From the NCBI GenBank assembly GCA_003254925.1, contig QANZ01017207.1, positions 8,868 to 72,867 of the forward strand: a stretch of 64,000 nt of DNA. Reading direction: 5' to 3'. Shown here piece after piece: positions 10,433 to 21,755 of this stretch; the stretch's first letter is position 1, and each line of letters begins with the position of its first letter. The stretch comes from Chamaecrista fasciculata (lineage: Eukaryota; Streptophyta; Magnoliopsida; Fabales; Fabaceae). The position numbers and the translations under genes were made by a program. Below the pieces are notes generated by a model that saw only the letters and a list, made by a program, of their open reading frames with translations, was not told the DNA's origin and did no database searches.

Positions 10433-12164
10433 TTCCCTCTTTCCTCAAGAAGATTCGTCCTCGAATCTTACCTGCATTCAAGAGAGATGAATTAGCAACA
10501 TCATAATAAGCATTAACAATTTGCTCACCTTGAAGGCTAATCTTGTAAGCATCGCCTTTAATTCTTCTTGATCTATCCTTAGTTGAATCAAAGATATGCC
10601 TTAATACTCCAGCAATAATGATACTTCCTCCAACATCCATAGTTTCATGTAACCTGAACTGAAAATGCATAGAAAAATCAGTCCAAAGATTATTAGAAAA
10701 ATTCAAAGTTGTATAGAAATCATGTAATTTGAACATATACATAACATCCATACATGCAACATTTTCAGCAAAATTATCTCTAACATCCTTTTGCATGTGT
10801 GACAAATAACAACACTTAGATAACTTGTCTAGCATGTGCACACCAAAATGATCCATTAGACCACCACTATGTGATTCTCTAACAAACAATTCTTGTAAAT
10901 AGCATGGAAGAATCCAAATCCTATTACCATGAAACAGAAAATTATCATGTACATAGAATTTATGGAAAGCACAATTTCCACAAGCATTAGCAATATCGTC
11001 ATCAAAACTCATGTTAAAATCATCACACCCAATTCCAAAATTACAACAATCAAATAAGCATTTTAAAGGTGTATGAAATTCTCCCTTCAAACAATTGCAC
11101 TCGAAGCTATGTTGCAAACAATGACCAAGGTCTTCTTCGAATTGCTTTGGTTGCCATAGCTCCTTTGCCTCCCATGAATCAAATGTTTCTCCAAACACAA
11201 AATCAATATGATCAACAAATTCTTCTTCTGGAAACACATATTCATGTTCCTGCATCAAAGAAACATGACCACTAAACAAATAATTGTTAGTGTTAGTAAA
11301 AACCAAAGACCTCTCTTTCTCATCAAAATATTTTACCTCATCACTTTGATTTTTACTCTCCAATGGGCCAGTAATTTTATTCTCCTCTTTTTCGGCCTCT
11401 TTTTGCTCATCATTCTTTTCACTCTTTTGAATTTTTTCTAATGAGCTCTCAATATTTCTTTCTTTTTCTCTCTCATTTTGCAGCTCACTCTCTCTTTTAT
11501 CTTCCTCTTTTCTTTCCTCACAAACTTCTTTTGAAGATATTGGCTCTTTTACCTCTTTGCTCAGCACATCAAGAGTTTCTCTAACAAATGGAGATTCAAC
11601 ATAATTAGTATCATGAACTTTCTCTAGATGTGAAGAGACCTCCAAAATAGATTTATGACTCTTATATTGAGATGGAGCAAATCTCTTCCTCATGACTCTT
11701 TTCATCTCATCCCATGTGACAATTGGATCCTCTTTATACCTCATCCGAGACCTTACCAACTTATCCCACCAAATTACAGCATGATCAGAAAATGAAAAAG
11801 AAGCAATTCTAATTTTCTTCTTGTCAGAATAGTCATGACATGAAAATACCTTCTCAACCTTTTCCTCCCACTTTAAATAGGCATCAGAATTATATGTGCC
11901 TCTAAAAAGTGGTATTTTCATTTTAACACTTCGAAGGTTGTCATCTTGCCTATTTCTCCCTCCAAAACCATTTTCTCCTTGTCTCCTCTCATGAAAAGTA
12001 TTTCTAACATGTTTTTCTTCTCTATGTATACTTCTTACTCCAAAATCAGATTGTTTAAACATACCTTCCCAACGATCTAATTGTTGTGACATTTCATTAA
12101 GAATATGCTCAATATACTTCTGATTTCCACCACCACTTGAAGCCTCCTCTACTAAATTAGCCAT
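10410..12164 (-). CDS. Gag-like ORF fused to integrase zinc-finger remnant (gypsy element)
   Basis: A 584-codon uninterrupted ORF. I take the start at 12,164 (MANLVEEASSGGG) rather than the upstream ATG at 12,218, which only adds leader-like residues. The N-terminal third is a plant Ty3/gypsy Gag: MKIPLFRGTYNSDAYLKWEE, later WWDKLVRSRMRY and WDEMKRVMRKRFAPSQY. A Lys/Glu-rich linker follows. Then come short pieces that in complete elements lie far apart: LMQEHEYVFPEEEF with HIDFVFGETF, as just upstream of reverse transcriptase, and HGNRIWILPCYLQELFVRES with HFGVHMLDKL, as in the integrase HHCC zinc region. The reverse transcriptase and RNase H that should separate them are gone, yet the frame stays open. 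It may act only as Gag, or not at all. Confidence 0.75.
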   Translation of the reverse strand: MANLVEEASSGGGNQKYIEHILNEMSQQLDRWEGMFKQSDFGVRSIHREEKHVRNTFHERRQGENGFGGRNRQDDNLRSVKMKIPLFRGTYNSDAYLKWEEKVEKVFSCHDYSDKKKIRIASFSFSDHAVIWWDKLVRSRMRYKEDPIVTWDEMKRVMRKRFAPSQYKSHKSILEVSSHLEKVHDTNYVESPFVRETLDVLSKEVKEPISSKEVCEERKEEDKRESELQNEREKERNIESSLEKIQKSEKNDEQKEAEKEENKITGPLESKNQSDEVKYFDEKERSLVFTNTNNYLFSGHVSLMQEHEYVFPEEEFVDHIDFVFGETFDSWEAKELWQPKQFEEDLGHCLQHSFECNCLKGEFHTPLKCLFDCCNFGIGCDDFNMSFDDDIANACGNCAFHKFYVHDNFLFHGNRIWILPCYLQELFVRESHSGGLMDHFGVHMLDKLSKCCYLSHMQKDVRDNFAENVACMDVMYMFKLHDFYTTLNFSNNLWTDFSMHFQFRLHETMDVGGSIIIAGVLRHIFDSTKDRSRRIKGDAYKISLQGEQIVNAYYDVANSSLLNAGKIRGRIFLRKEGMIRNKRQ

Positions 12165-12870
12165 GAAAAAGCTGCAAGAAAATAAGTTAGTGAAATAAAA
12201 CTCCTCACCGTTGAACACTCGTGTTTCACACTAAGAAGGCTTTTATCCACTCTAATGATCTCACACACTCTTGCCTTTTACCACTCTTGGATCCTCTTTA
12301 GGCTCTTTAAAGAACTAGGTGACTTGATTTAAGACTATCACAAAATTGTAAAGTCAACCAAACACTTAGAAGATTTCAGAAGCTAAAAAAAGTGTAACCA
12401 AGCAATGAATTTCAGAACAGAATTTAGAGAACAAATGACACAAGTTTGTAAGAATATGACAAGACATTCAAAAACAAAATGCTAATTCCTTCTGGTTTTT
12501 CTTTTTTTTTTTAGTTTTTTTTTCACTTTTTTTTCACCTTTTTCTTTTCTTTTCTGTAGTAACTTTTTTTTTGTTTCACTTTTTTTTTTCAGAATTAAAA
12601 TACCAAGGAATCAACCAAAAATAAAAGAACAAGCAAATTTTAACCCAAAATTTTCAGAAAATGCTGATTCTAAAAATAGGCTATAACTTTGCGTAGAAAA
12701 CTCCGATATCGACGATTCCAAAACGAGATGAAAGATCACGTTCTGAAACATAAAAAAGACCTATTACACGTCAGAAAACTCCACCAGAAAGTGGCCGAAC
12801 GGACATGTTTTTATCAACGTCCAGAAACACTAAATTAAGAAAAAAAGATATGACCTGAGTTTAGGTTGAA
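12165..12870 (-). other. 5' leader of the gypsy element
   Basis: Sequence between primer-binding site and gag start, with several poly-T/poly-A tracts around 12,500-12,590. No separate gene seen. Confidence 0.6.
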
Positions 12871-12882
12871 GCTCTGATACCA
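12871..12882 (-). promoter_or_regulatory. Primer-binding site of the gypsy element
   Basis: The plus strand reads GCTCTGATACCA, so the minus strand is TGGTATCAGAGC, complementary to initiator tRNA-Met. It lies two bases inside the 5' LTR, which fixes the element as minus-strand. Confidence 0.9.
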
Positions 12883-12884
12883 AA

Positions 12885-13741
12885 TGGTGTGAACCCACAA
12901 GGGAAAATCCCACGAACCCACCACCAAGTTGAAATATACAACCCCAAGAAAGCTAAACAAAGGCCTAGATGATCACACTTGAACCCTTGCACTCGAACGA
13001 ACAAAGACCCGAAGTGTTGGAAGACGCCACAAGGATGATCAAGCTTTGATAAGTCTATAAGTTCAATGAAGAACCCTAGAGAGAACACACTCTCACAAGT
13101 TGGATAAACCAAACTCACAATATTATAAACTCAAATCTCAAATCTCAATTACAATAGGTCTTAAAGGAGTATTTATACTCTAAGTTGAAAGAAACCCTAA
13201 TGGGTCATGAAACACTAAACCCAACTAATAATAAAACTCTAATGGACTTTTAAACATGAAACCCAACTAATTAAAATAATAACGCTGATTTAAATTGTCT
13301 TAAAATACTAATGGACTTCAAATACATTAGCCCAAACATAATAAAATTCGCACAAAATTAAAACCCAAAATACAAGCATCAAATTAAGCCCAAAAGATGA
13401 TTATTTAGGCCCAAATGAGTCTTCATATATCTAGCACTTGGTCCAAGCTCTTTAAATTCAAGTCTTTGAGCCCAAATCATGTTGCATAGCTCCACTTTCA
13501 GCCCATATCAAGAAAATGACGTTTTCAACATTATTTGGTGACACACTTGATATTTTCCTTGTCAAGCCTCTTGAATTAGCCCATATAAAATCTCCTTGAT
13601 CCACTTAGCTCCCAATGTTGTGATTAGCCCATTTTGAATTCGCAATGAACCTTCGGTTGTGTTTCGCATGATCCCATCTCTCTTCAAAAGGATTTGACCC
13701 CAAATCTTTGAAATATGTTTATTGCCTTTTATTTTGTATCA
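12885..13741 (-). repeat. 5' LTR of the gypsy element (857 bp)
   Basis: Uninterrupted copy, plus-strand ends TGGTG and TATCA, followed by target duplication CAAGT at 13,742-13,746. It shows the empty version of the copia insertion site near 13,670. Confidence 0.92.
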
Positions 13742-13746
13742 CAAGT

Positions 13747-15233
13747 CAAGCAATATATATTTTATAATTATAAAGATACGTAATTATTGTATCAAATGAA
13801 TTATAAATATTTTTTTTCACAAATACTTGAAGAATAACACCTATTTATTGGATCAGATTCGTTATATAGATTTTCTTAACAAATACTTGGAGATTTTATT
13901 AACAAACCACCTGGGAATTGGGAAAATCCTCAATTAATATCATCATTTAATATATTTTAATTATAAATTAGTCATATTTTTTAGTTCGAATTTTTTTTCT
14001 ATATATACTCCTTTATTCATAATTCATTTCCACCATTCTCACGTATTCTTTTTTTTTTCTCTTACTCAGGTTTTCTCTGGCTACATCCTCCTTCAACCAC
14101 ATCAAAAATGAAGATACGATACTATGTGATCATGAGGTATTATTCAAAATTATGTATTGGTTTGTAACTATCTAATTATTTTGTGTTTTTTGTGTACATA
14201 TGTTTTTCTTATATGTGTTGTAATGTTGTAATTTTGTTCTGGTTTGTAATTGGCTAATTATTCTGTATTTTGTATGTGCATATGTTTTTCTCATACGTGT
14301 TGTAATGTTGTTCAAAATTCTGTACTGGTTTGTAATTGGCTAATTATATTAACTTTCTTAATCCTTACTAAATTGTTTGTGTAGAAATTATATAGAGCGA
14401 CCAAAATGAAGGTATTAATTTTGAAGCAGCATACGCTTCTTCTTTTGGTTCGTGATCTTCATCTTCAAAGTGGACATCGTCGTCTTCGTCTTTTGCAGGT
14501 GACGCCGTTGATGAACATGGATTTTGTACCTTCATCTTTATCTGTTGCAGGTTAGTCATATTTTTTTTTCACTTTTCCATTGATGAACACATTAAGGCTT
14601 TCGCAGTGAGATTTGATCCTAACAGAATTAGTAAGACCTTCGTATTCTAGAGTCTTCCATCTCTAACAGAAAATTAATCCTTGAGTTTGAGGCAAATGTA
14701 CTTTTCGGTAATCTTCTTTTTTTTTTCTCTTTAGTTCTTACTCTGTTACCATTGTTATCAATATTCATGTTATGTTTGGCAGCTGAGATAACTATACAAT
14801 TTAATTCATGTTCTGCTTTCCGGTGTTACCAGGGTTCCCTCAATGATGGACAAAGAAGTTGGAGTGAGAACATTATCCATGGTCATACTTTAATATGGCA
14901 AATTAGTTAGGGTTTTTGATTTATGAATTTCTTGCCAATGATAGATGAATTTCTTTTAGGGTATGGAATGGTATGTGCTTTTGCCTAGAACAAGAACTAT
15001 GTGAATCGTGATAAAGTTGGACTATCTACTTTGGATATGTTTTTAAATTTGACCTGAAAAATAAAAAAGAACTTAATTTAGGAAGTCACGTGATCAATGG
15101 AATGGAGAGACTAAAAATATAAATAATCAAAGTTGAATTGTATATTTTTTTAACTTGTATACTTTATAACCCAAAAAGAATAGAAGAATAAAAAAATTGT
15201 ATACTTTAATGACTCCAGTATTCATTTATTAAA
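13747..15233. other. AT-rich spacer with a local tandem duplication, no convincing gene
   Basis: Low-complexity AT DNA. At about 14,158-14,350 a unit of 82-86 bp beginning TGGTTTGTAA is repeated twice plus a partial third copy. Around 14,380-14,560 the DNA is less AT-rich, and the minus strand could encode a short acidic peptide (14,368-14,559), but there is no homology I recognise and no splice context to support a gene. Confidence 0.5.
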
Positions 15234-15892
15234 GGTTAAAAGGTTATTTCGGTACTAAATGTATGCCTTAATGTTTATTTTAGTCCATTATGTTTCAAAT
15301 GTTCAAATTGATCCTAAATGTTGGCAAAATATTTTATTTTGGTTCCATACTATTGAATATGACTCGTTTCAAGTTTAAACGTAACAATTTTAGAACTATG
15401 TATTCTTCTCAAACAGTACTTTCTATATCTAGTTGAGGTCGTCTGCAAATGAGGATAAATCGGTCTAAAAAGTAGCCCGCTCATTTCATGGTTAAACAAT
15501 CAAAGTTGAATATGACTCGTTTCAAGTTTAAACGTAACAATTTTAGAACTATGTATTCTTCTCAAACAGTACTTTCTATATCTAGTTGAGGTCGTCTGCA
15601 AATGAGGATAAATCGGTCTAAAAAGTAGCCTGCTCATTTCATGGTTAAACAATCAAAGTTGATCATATCTCTCTCATTTTAAATTGGAATGCGACGAATT
15701 CAAAGATACTAGTTCCTCTTAACAAGTCATTTGAAATTAAAATGAGAGACAAGAGAAATATGACCAAATTCATCAATTTGGGCCCAAATGAAAGATTTTG
15801 ACAATATTTAGAACCAATTTGAACATTTTGAAACATAATAGACTAAAATAAACATTAAGACATACATTTAGGACCAAAATGACTCTTTGACC
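15234..15892. mobile_element. Mutator-like foldback element, 659 bp
   Basis: Long imperfect inverted repeats start GGTTAAAAGGT and end GACTCTTTGACC, with matching text inward (CTAAATGTATG on one arm, CATACATTTAG on the other). It is flanked by a perfect 9-bp duplication TTTATTAAA (15,225-15,233 and 15,893-15,901), as Mutator superfamily elements make. Internally a 153-bp unit is tandemly duplicated (about 15,354-15,506 and 15,507-15,659). No transposase. A relative sits at 27,526-28,064. Confidence 0.9.
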
Positions 15893-15996
15893 TTTATTAA
15901 ATTGGTATAATTTTATAAATCAAAATAATTTCTTTAAAATAAACTAATAAACTAATATAATATATATGCAAATAAGATAATATAATATAATATAAT

Positions 15997-16122
15997 ATAT
16001 ATATACTATTATATTATATAATATAAATCTTATTTTATTATATAATATAATATATATCTTATTTTAGTTTATCTTATCTTTTATTATCTTATCTTATCTT
16101 ATCTATACTATTATATATAATT
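15997..16122. repeat. AT-rich repeat, copy 2
   Basis: Second copy of the repeat at 1-131, identical over about 115 bases. Both sit in AT-rich spacer. Confidence 0.85.
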
Positions 16123-17436
16123 GAGGGACTTTTTGATAATCCTCATATAAAAGTATAAAACTATACGATATAAAATAACATTTACCAAGTATATTAAAAA
16201 TGTAAAAATCATGATAATATTATATTTTATTATCATCCCTGCTCATTTACGTACATGAATTATTATGATGCCTCACCTACTCATATCATTGAGGGTTCAT
16301 GGTTTTACAACACGTGAAAAATATCGTGTTTCCAAATTGGAAGAAGGGACCATTAATCACTTTACCATTTGCACCAATATAATCGAACCATCTCCTCAAA
16401 TTATCTACATCGTACCAATACCATTGCAAGCCCTGATTTCCCTTATCCTCACACAGTACTTTGTAGAGGAGGACCATATTCTTTGCATTCATGTCCATAA
16501 CTTCAAAATTATTGTTTCAATTAATGCTTTTTATGGAATGATTTGTTTTTTTGTCCTCAAAACATTAATTAATAGAGTACTGTAAAAATGAATTCGAGCC
16601 CAAATAATTCATTAGAGAGTCTAGAATAAGATTTTAGAACAAGAAATGATACTAAAATAACCTTAATTGGAGACCACATTGACTCAAAGAATTAGAGAAA
16701 CAAAATAGATTTGGTTTTAACTTTGATAATTAGTGATGGATTAGATTATTTACGGTCATCCATTTGTAAAACTTGTAATTTTTTGGGGTGTGTTCTCTTT
16801 TTGATTTGTACAGGGCGAGTGTGGTCTTTATTGAATATTTTAGGGCGTTTGTGCCCTTGTGAATTTGTTGGCCGTGCGGCCTGGATCGCTAATGGCAATG
16901 TTGGGCCATAAGGCCCTATTTTTGGTAAATGTGTTTTTGATACATATTGTGTTTGTTTATTTGATTTGCGCAAGTATGCATGTTCGTCCAATTTCTTTCC
17001 AAGATATATGTTCGCCCAAGTATGTATGTGTTTAAATGTGTTAATATTATAACTGTTATAGGTGTTTATTCTGAAAGATATATGTCTCTCTGCTAAAACC
17101 TCATATTATCATGTCACCAAATAAATAGGAATAAGATAATTTTTTCTTTCGAATAACATAAAATTTTGGTTAAAAAAAAAACTTAAAATTTAAGGAATGG
17201 AGAGAAGAGATGAATATGAAAATTTGAAATTGTTTTAAAAAATCAATTCTAAATATTTTAAAGGTAAATTATTAATAAATTTAGATGATTTAGAATTTTA
17301 AAATAAAGCAATAATTAATATGGCGATAATTCATTTGAGAAGATTGGCATTAATCATATTGTAATTAATATTTGGATAATTTAATTCCATAAATTGTGAG
17401 ATAAATGATTTTTCAAATAAATTGATCAAAACTTAA
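16123..17436. other. Intergenic spacer, nothing recognised
   Basis: Short ORFs on both strands near 16,265-16,585 and 16,711-16,991 overlap each other and lack recognisable domains. I treat them as chance. Confidence 0.5.
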
Positions 17437-18188
17437 GGGGGCGTTTGGTGCCCAGATTATTTTTTCAATCCCGGGAATTATATTCCTGGGAATGTGATTC
17501 CCAAGAATATGATTCCCATGAATATAAAAATGTTTTTTTGGATGTGTTAAAATAGTCATGGGATTATTTTGCAATATTCCTATGAATATTACAATCTTGC
17601 GTTTAGTTCAACTTTGATAATCCTGAGAATATTTGATATTTTTCCAAATATGTTCTTGACTTTTTATTCTCAAATAATAACTTATCAAATGCAAAAATTC
17701 TCCAAAACAATTAATAAGAATGCTTTAAAAAAAATGTTCTTTGTTTTTACATCATTGATGATTTATTAAGAAAATAAGATTTCAAAACATAATGTCATAA
17801 TTCTTAAAATTAAAAAATAGTCTAAAAAAATTATCGCTCAAAATATAACTATAATTGTCAAAATAAAACTTAATTAGTTAGGTTTGACATAGAAAATAAA
17901 ATTAGATGAGAGATGGAAAGGTTCGTAGAACAAAATTTAATTAGCTAAGTTTAATGAGGGTAAATTAGTCATTTTAAATGGACCAAAATAATCTCATACC
18001 ATGGGATTAGACTATTCCCACCCCAGGGGGTGGGATTAAGAAATAGCTATTTTAGGAAATTATGCTACTCCTAGGAATACAATATTCCCGGGACTAATCT
18101 TTTAATCCGCGTACCAAACGCTAGATTAGTCTACGCCGGAGCTCCTAATTCCGGGATTATTTTTTCAATCCGTGTACCAAACTCCCCC
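17437..18188. mobile_element. PIF/Harbinger-like MITE, 752 bp
   Basis: Ends GGGGGCGTTTGGTGC and GTACCAAACTCCCCC, flanked by TAA on both sides (17,434-17,436 and 18,189-18,191). The 3-bp TAA duplication and the GTTTGGT end motif suit PIF/Harbinger-derived MITEs. The right end carries an internal second copy of the terminus (CCGCGTACCAAACG at about 18,107-18,120), as if the end had been duplicated. No transposase ORF. Confidence 0.75.
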
Positions 18189-18282
18189 TAAGTAATTAGT
18201 TTTGTCAAATGAAAATTATTTAAAATTATCGTATGTAATTTTTCTAAACTTCCCTTTTTTTTTGATGAAAAAGCAAATGCAT

Positions 18283-18790
18283 TCAAGGCCTTTCACAGGC
18301 AACGACAGAAGCAATACAAGGAGGCAGAAAATCCATCCAGATATTAAACCCTAGGGAGGAAACTGCAAACTTGGCTAAGTTATGAGCAGCACCGTTACAC
18401 ATTCTACTAATCCAAGAGAAAGAAACATAATGAAAACGACTACAAAGCCATAAAATGTTTTTAATGACAACGTGGAACGGAGAAAAGTCAAGTGGAAGAT
18501 CATTGAGATGAGAAACCACCTTGCTGCAATCAGTCTCCACAAAAGCCCTATAATAGCCAAATTGAAGAGCCTGAATCACTCCAAACTCCACAGCCAAAGC
18601 TTCTAGCACATCCGTGGAACCAACATGTATAGTTTTGGAGGCCGCACCTAACACTTCACCTCTGTGGTCCCTAATAACACAACTCAACCCACAAGTTGAC
18701 TCAAAAACAACAACATCAACATTAATCTTAAAACAACCAAAAGGGGGAGGAGCCCATTGACTAAATTCAGTACTACTAGACGAATTGCCA
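18283..18790 (-). pseudogene. RNase H-like domain fragment (plant RVT_3 type)
   Basis: A minus-strand ORF at 18,283-18,687 (134 codons) continues upstream without a start codon to about 18,790. It reads as the RNase H-like fold common at the C-terminus of plant LINE polyproteins and in small host RNase H-like genes: WAPPPFGCFKINVD, then GLSCVIRDHRGEVLGAASK, LEALAVEFGVIQAL, FVETDCSKVV and RMCNGAAHNLAKFA near the end. The acidic residues expected at Asp (NVD), Glu (LEALAVE) and Asp (ETD) are present. No reverse transcriptase is seen upstream and no start methionine precedes the domain, so this looks like a 5'-truncated LINE tail or gene fragment. No poly(A) or target duplication was found. Confidence 0.65.
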
Positions 18791-18839
18791 CTAGGACTAG
18801 AGATCTCAGATAAAAGGCCTCTAGTTCTAAACTTCCTTT

Positions 18840-21605
18840 ATACATACGCTATATTCAAATTTTAAAATTCTTTATGCTCATTTCAAACTAATATTTTTTA
18901 ATTTAATTTCGATCTTATTTGAGTGATATCTAAAATAGTAATCTATTGATTTAAATCTAATTATACTTTTGAATATCTAGTTATCTTGAGCTATTTTTCA
19001 TTAGAGTTTGAATTTCAAATGAAATAGCTATAATATCTAAACTAATCATATAGTAAAAGGATAATTTTGAAACATACAAAAAACAAAATTATTATATTTA
19101 ACAAATATAGATGTAGAATTAGATAAAATGTTTATATACATAAAATTTATTTTTTAGTATCCATCAAAAGTTTATTTAATAAATAAATTAAAAATATACA
19201 AAATATTAATACAATGATAATCTTATCCCACATATTATGGGATTTATACCTACACTATGCTTTTTTAGCATAATATTTTAAAAGTCAATCTTAAATTTTA
19301 ATTTAATAATCAATCTTAAATCTTAAATCTTCGTGTTTCTTGTTAAACATTTTATGACAATTTTTTTTAATCCTCTAAATTATACTTTTTGAATTTCTTT
19401 ATATTCGTAATATTCACATTAATTTTCATGTACTTCATTGACATTTAAAATGGCAAGATGTTCACATAAATTTCCTTCCATCCGTAGGAAGTTTCATTTC
19501 ACTGTAAAAAGTAACAAATACTATGATCATAACTGAATGAATGAGCTCGTGAGAGTTATTAAAAAATAAAAAATTCTATAAAACAATCAAAATACAAAAT
19601 GAAAATTTTCAAAACTAAACCAAAATTCATTATACATACCTGAATCATGAATCGAAGGCACATATCTGAAATAGATGATGAATTGCATAAATGTACAAAT
19701 TATAAAATGAAAAGAAAGATATAATAAATTTATAGGAAACATGAACAACATGAATGCGTATATATATATAGATAAATTAAGTAAAGAGGAGTGATTACCA
19801 AAAAAAAAATAAAGAGTAACCATCCCCTCGCGCAACGAATTCTTGTGTTTCATAATAATTCGGTTGCCCTTGATAGAAACCCCAATCTTTGGGTTCTACA
19901 AAGAAAGATAAAAGTATTAGTTAAAAAACATGGTTTTTTTTTTATAATTAGTTAAGAAACATGTTAGCTAAGAAACACGTTCTACAAAGAAAAAAATAAT
20001 TACCTGATTACACAAAATCAATACTATATTCCATTCTCTATCCTTCGGAGCATCTTTATTGTAGGGTGGAAGAGTCCACAAACGGATGATAGAATCAAAT
20101 TGCTTTGACATCTCTAATAATATCACAATTATCCCGACGCAATCTCAGAACCAAAATCATTTCGTATATGCATGTATCTCTTACTGATGGTGTCCAATAT
20201 ATAGAGATTAGTGTTGGCAATGACACATCAAATTAATTAAAAATTCAAATTTATTTATTATTGAAATCAAATTCGTCATTATTAATTATTAATTACAAAT
20301 TAATTAAAAATTACAATCTGGCAGGCAAGAAAGTTGGCAAATTTGTTTATGATAATCAATGCAATTCGAAATTTTTGAATACAAATTCAAATTCTTGATT
20401 TCAATTATTGATTACTAATCTAAATAAATACAAAATTACTTTTTGAGATACACATCTTTATCTACAGTTTTCAATAATGCCTAAAATAACAACAAAATTC
20501 TATCTTCGACAATTAATTGATTGCACTCAATCACAAAATTAAGATATGTGATTTCCAATCATGAATTGAGAAACCCCATAATTGAAAAAAATTGACAATA
20601 TTGTTACGAAAACCAAGGCAATCATATTTAAATCTAATTTAATATGATAATTGTACAATGTCCGGTTGGTAAAACGAATCCAAGTGTCATCTCCATCCAT
20701 ATGACAATCAATTAGAGGATTCAACTATGTCATGCAGTAGCCACATAAGAGTCACGCAGTAGCTAAGTCAGATTAGACGGTGGGCCCGATGCCACGTAGG
20801 AGCCAAGTGGAATGAAATAAACTATACTTCTCCTTATTATATTATAGAGAATAGATAGATAATAGATTAGTTTAATTAATTCATTAATTACATTTATTAT
20901 TATACTAATTATTTTTTATTTATCCCAAGTCTTGTTTTGATAATGCCAAAAAACTTAGTCTGACTTGCCTTTAGAAAAGCCTCCCGACAGTCTATTTCTC
21001 TTTTGCCACAGTTTGGCTCTTATAGTATTGTTACAGGTCTGCCTCTTATTGCTATGTTTGCGTTTTTACCATTGATGGTGAACTGTCTTTGTGCCTCCCA
21101 TTAGCTGAAACTATAGGCAAAAGAGGTCTAAACCTTTTTTTCACATTAAAAAAAATTGGAAATTCCATATTTTCTTTTGGACCATCTCCCAAATTTCCAA
21201 ATAATGCTTCCATATCGCCCACATTTTTTTTTAAAGAAGAATCCATTATGCACACAGTACACCAACTATCATTTACAAATTATCTCCATTAGTGATTTAC
21301 AAATTACACCAATTTGTGACCCATCTCTCAACTATCATTAATGAAGAAAAAGAAAACCAAGTCCTCATTAACCCAAAAATTTCATTATGCCATTTTGTTT
21401 CTATCTCTTCTTCTACACTTGCATTGGCGTGTTGTGGTCAGTGTTCATCTTTTACTCTACAGTTTACGCACATAGGTTTTATATAGATATATATATATAC
21501 AGTTTTATAATTATAGATATACACACACATTGATGTTATTATTATAGACTATGTAGCAAGTTTTATATAAAATTAAATTACATAAAATTTGAGATTGTTT
21601 TTTTT
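18840..21605. other. AT-rich intergenic spacer
   Basis: Very AT-rich DNA with short overlapping ORFs near 19,590-19,850, 20,540-20,720 and 21,050-21,490, none with recognisable domains. No TIR pair or RNA gene seen. Confidence 0.5.
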
Positions 21606-21611
21606 AAAAAT

Positions 21612-21755
21612 TTCATGGTCCATCAAGGGTTGGGTTGGGTTGGCCAGTTCTTGGCCCATTTTGAAAATGTGCCAGCCCAGCCCAGTCGGACCCTTACAAT
21701 TGCGGGCTAATATGGGCTTGGGCTGGGCCAGCTCGTTTTCATACCTATAAGATTA
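21612..21755. repeat. Possible decayed hAT-MITE remnant
   Basis: A short block rich in GGGTTGGGTTGG, GCCCAGCCCAG and GGGCTTGGGCTGGGCC resembles the interior of the MITE at 8,093. Clean terminal repeats and target duplications are no longer visible. Confidence 0.4.

Larger units (their letters stand above)
352..13741 (-). mobile_element. Non-autonomous Ty3/gypsy LTR retrotransposon, interrupted by a copia element
   Basis: Two LTRs of about 857-859 bp begin TGGTG and end TATCA on the plus strand (352-1,143 continued at 10,366-10,432; and 12,885-13,741). They are bounded by the 5-bp target duplication CAAGT at 347-351 and 13,742-13,746. On the minus strand the right LTR is the 5' LTR: two bases inside it lies a primer-binding site matching the initiator tRNA-Met 3' end (12,871-12,882). 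Next to the other LTR is a purine tract (minus-strand GGAAAGAGGGAA, about 10,433-10,446). The only ORF is a gag-like protein fused to small remnants of polyprotein; reverse transcriptase and RNase H are missing. Without the inserted copia element it is about 4.2 kb, so it would need another element's enzymes to move. Confidence 0.9.

Noticed and set aside
14368..14559. Short acidic minus-strand ORF
   Set aside because: Only 63 codons, no homology recognised, no supporting splice or promoter signals.
16265..16585. 106-codon plus-strand ORF
   Set aside because: Overlaps an opposite-strand ORF, AT-rich composition, no domain recognised.
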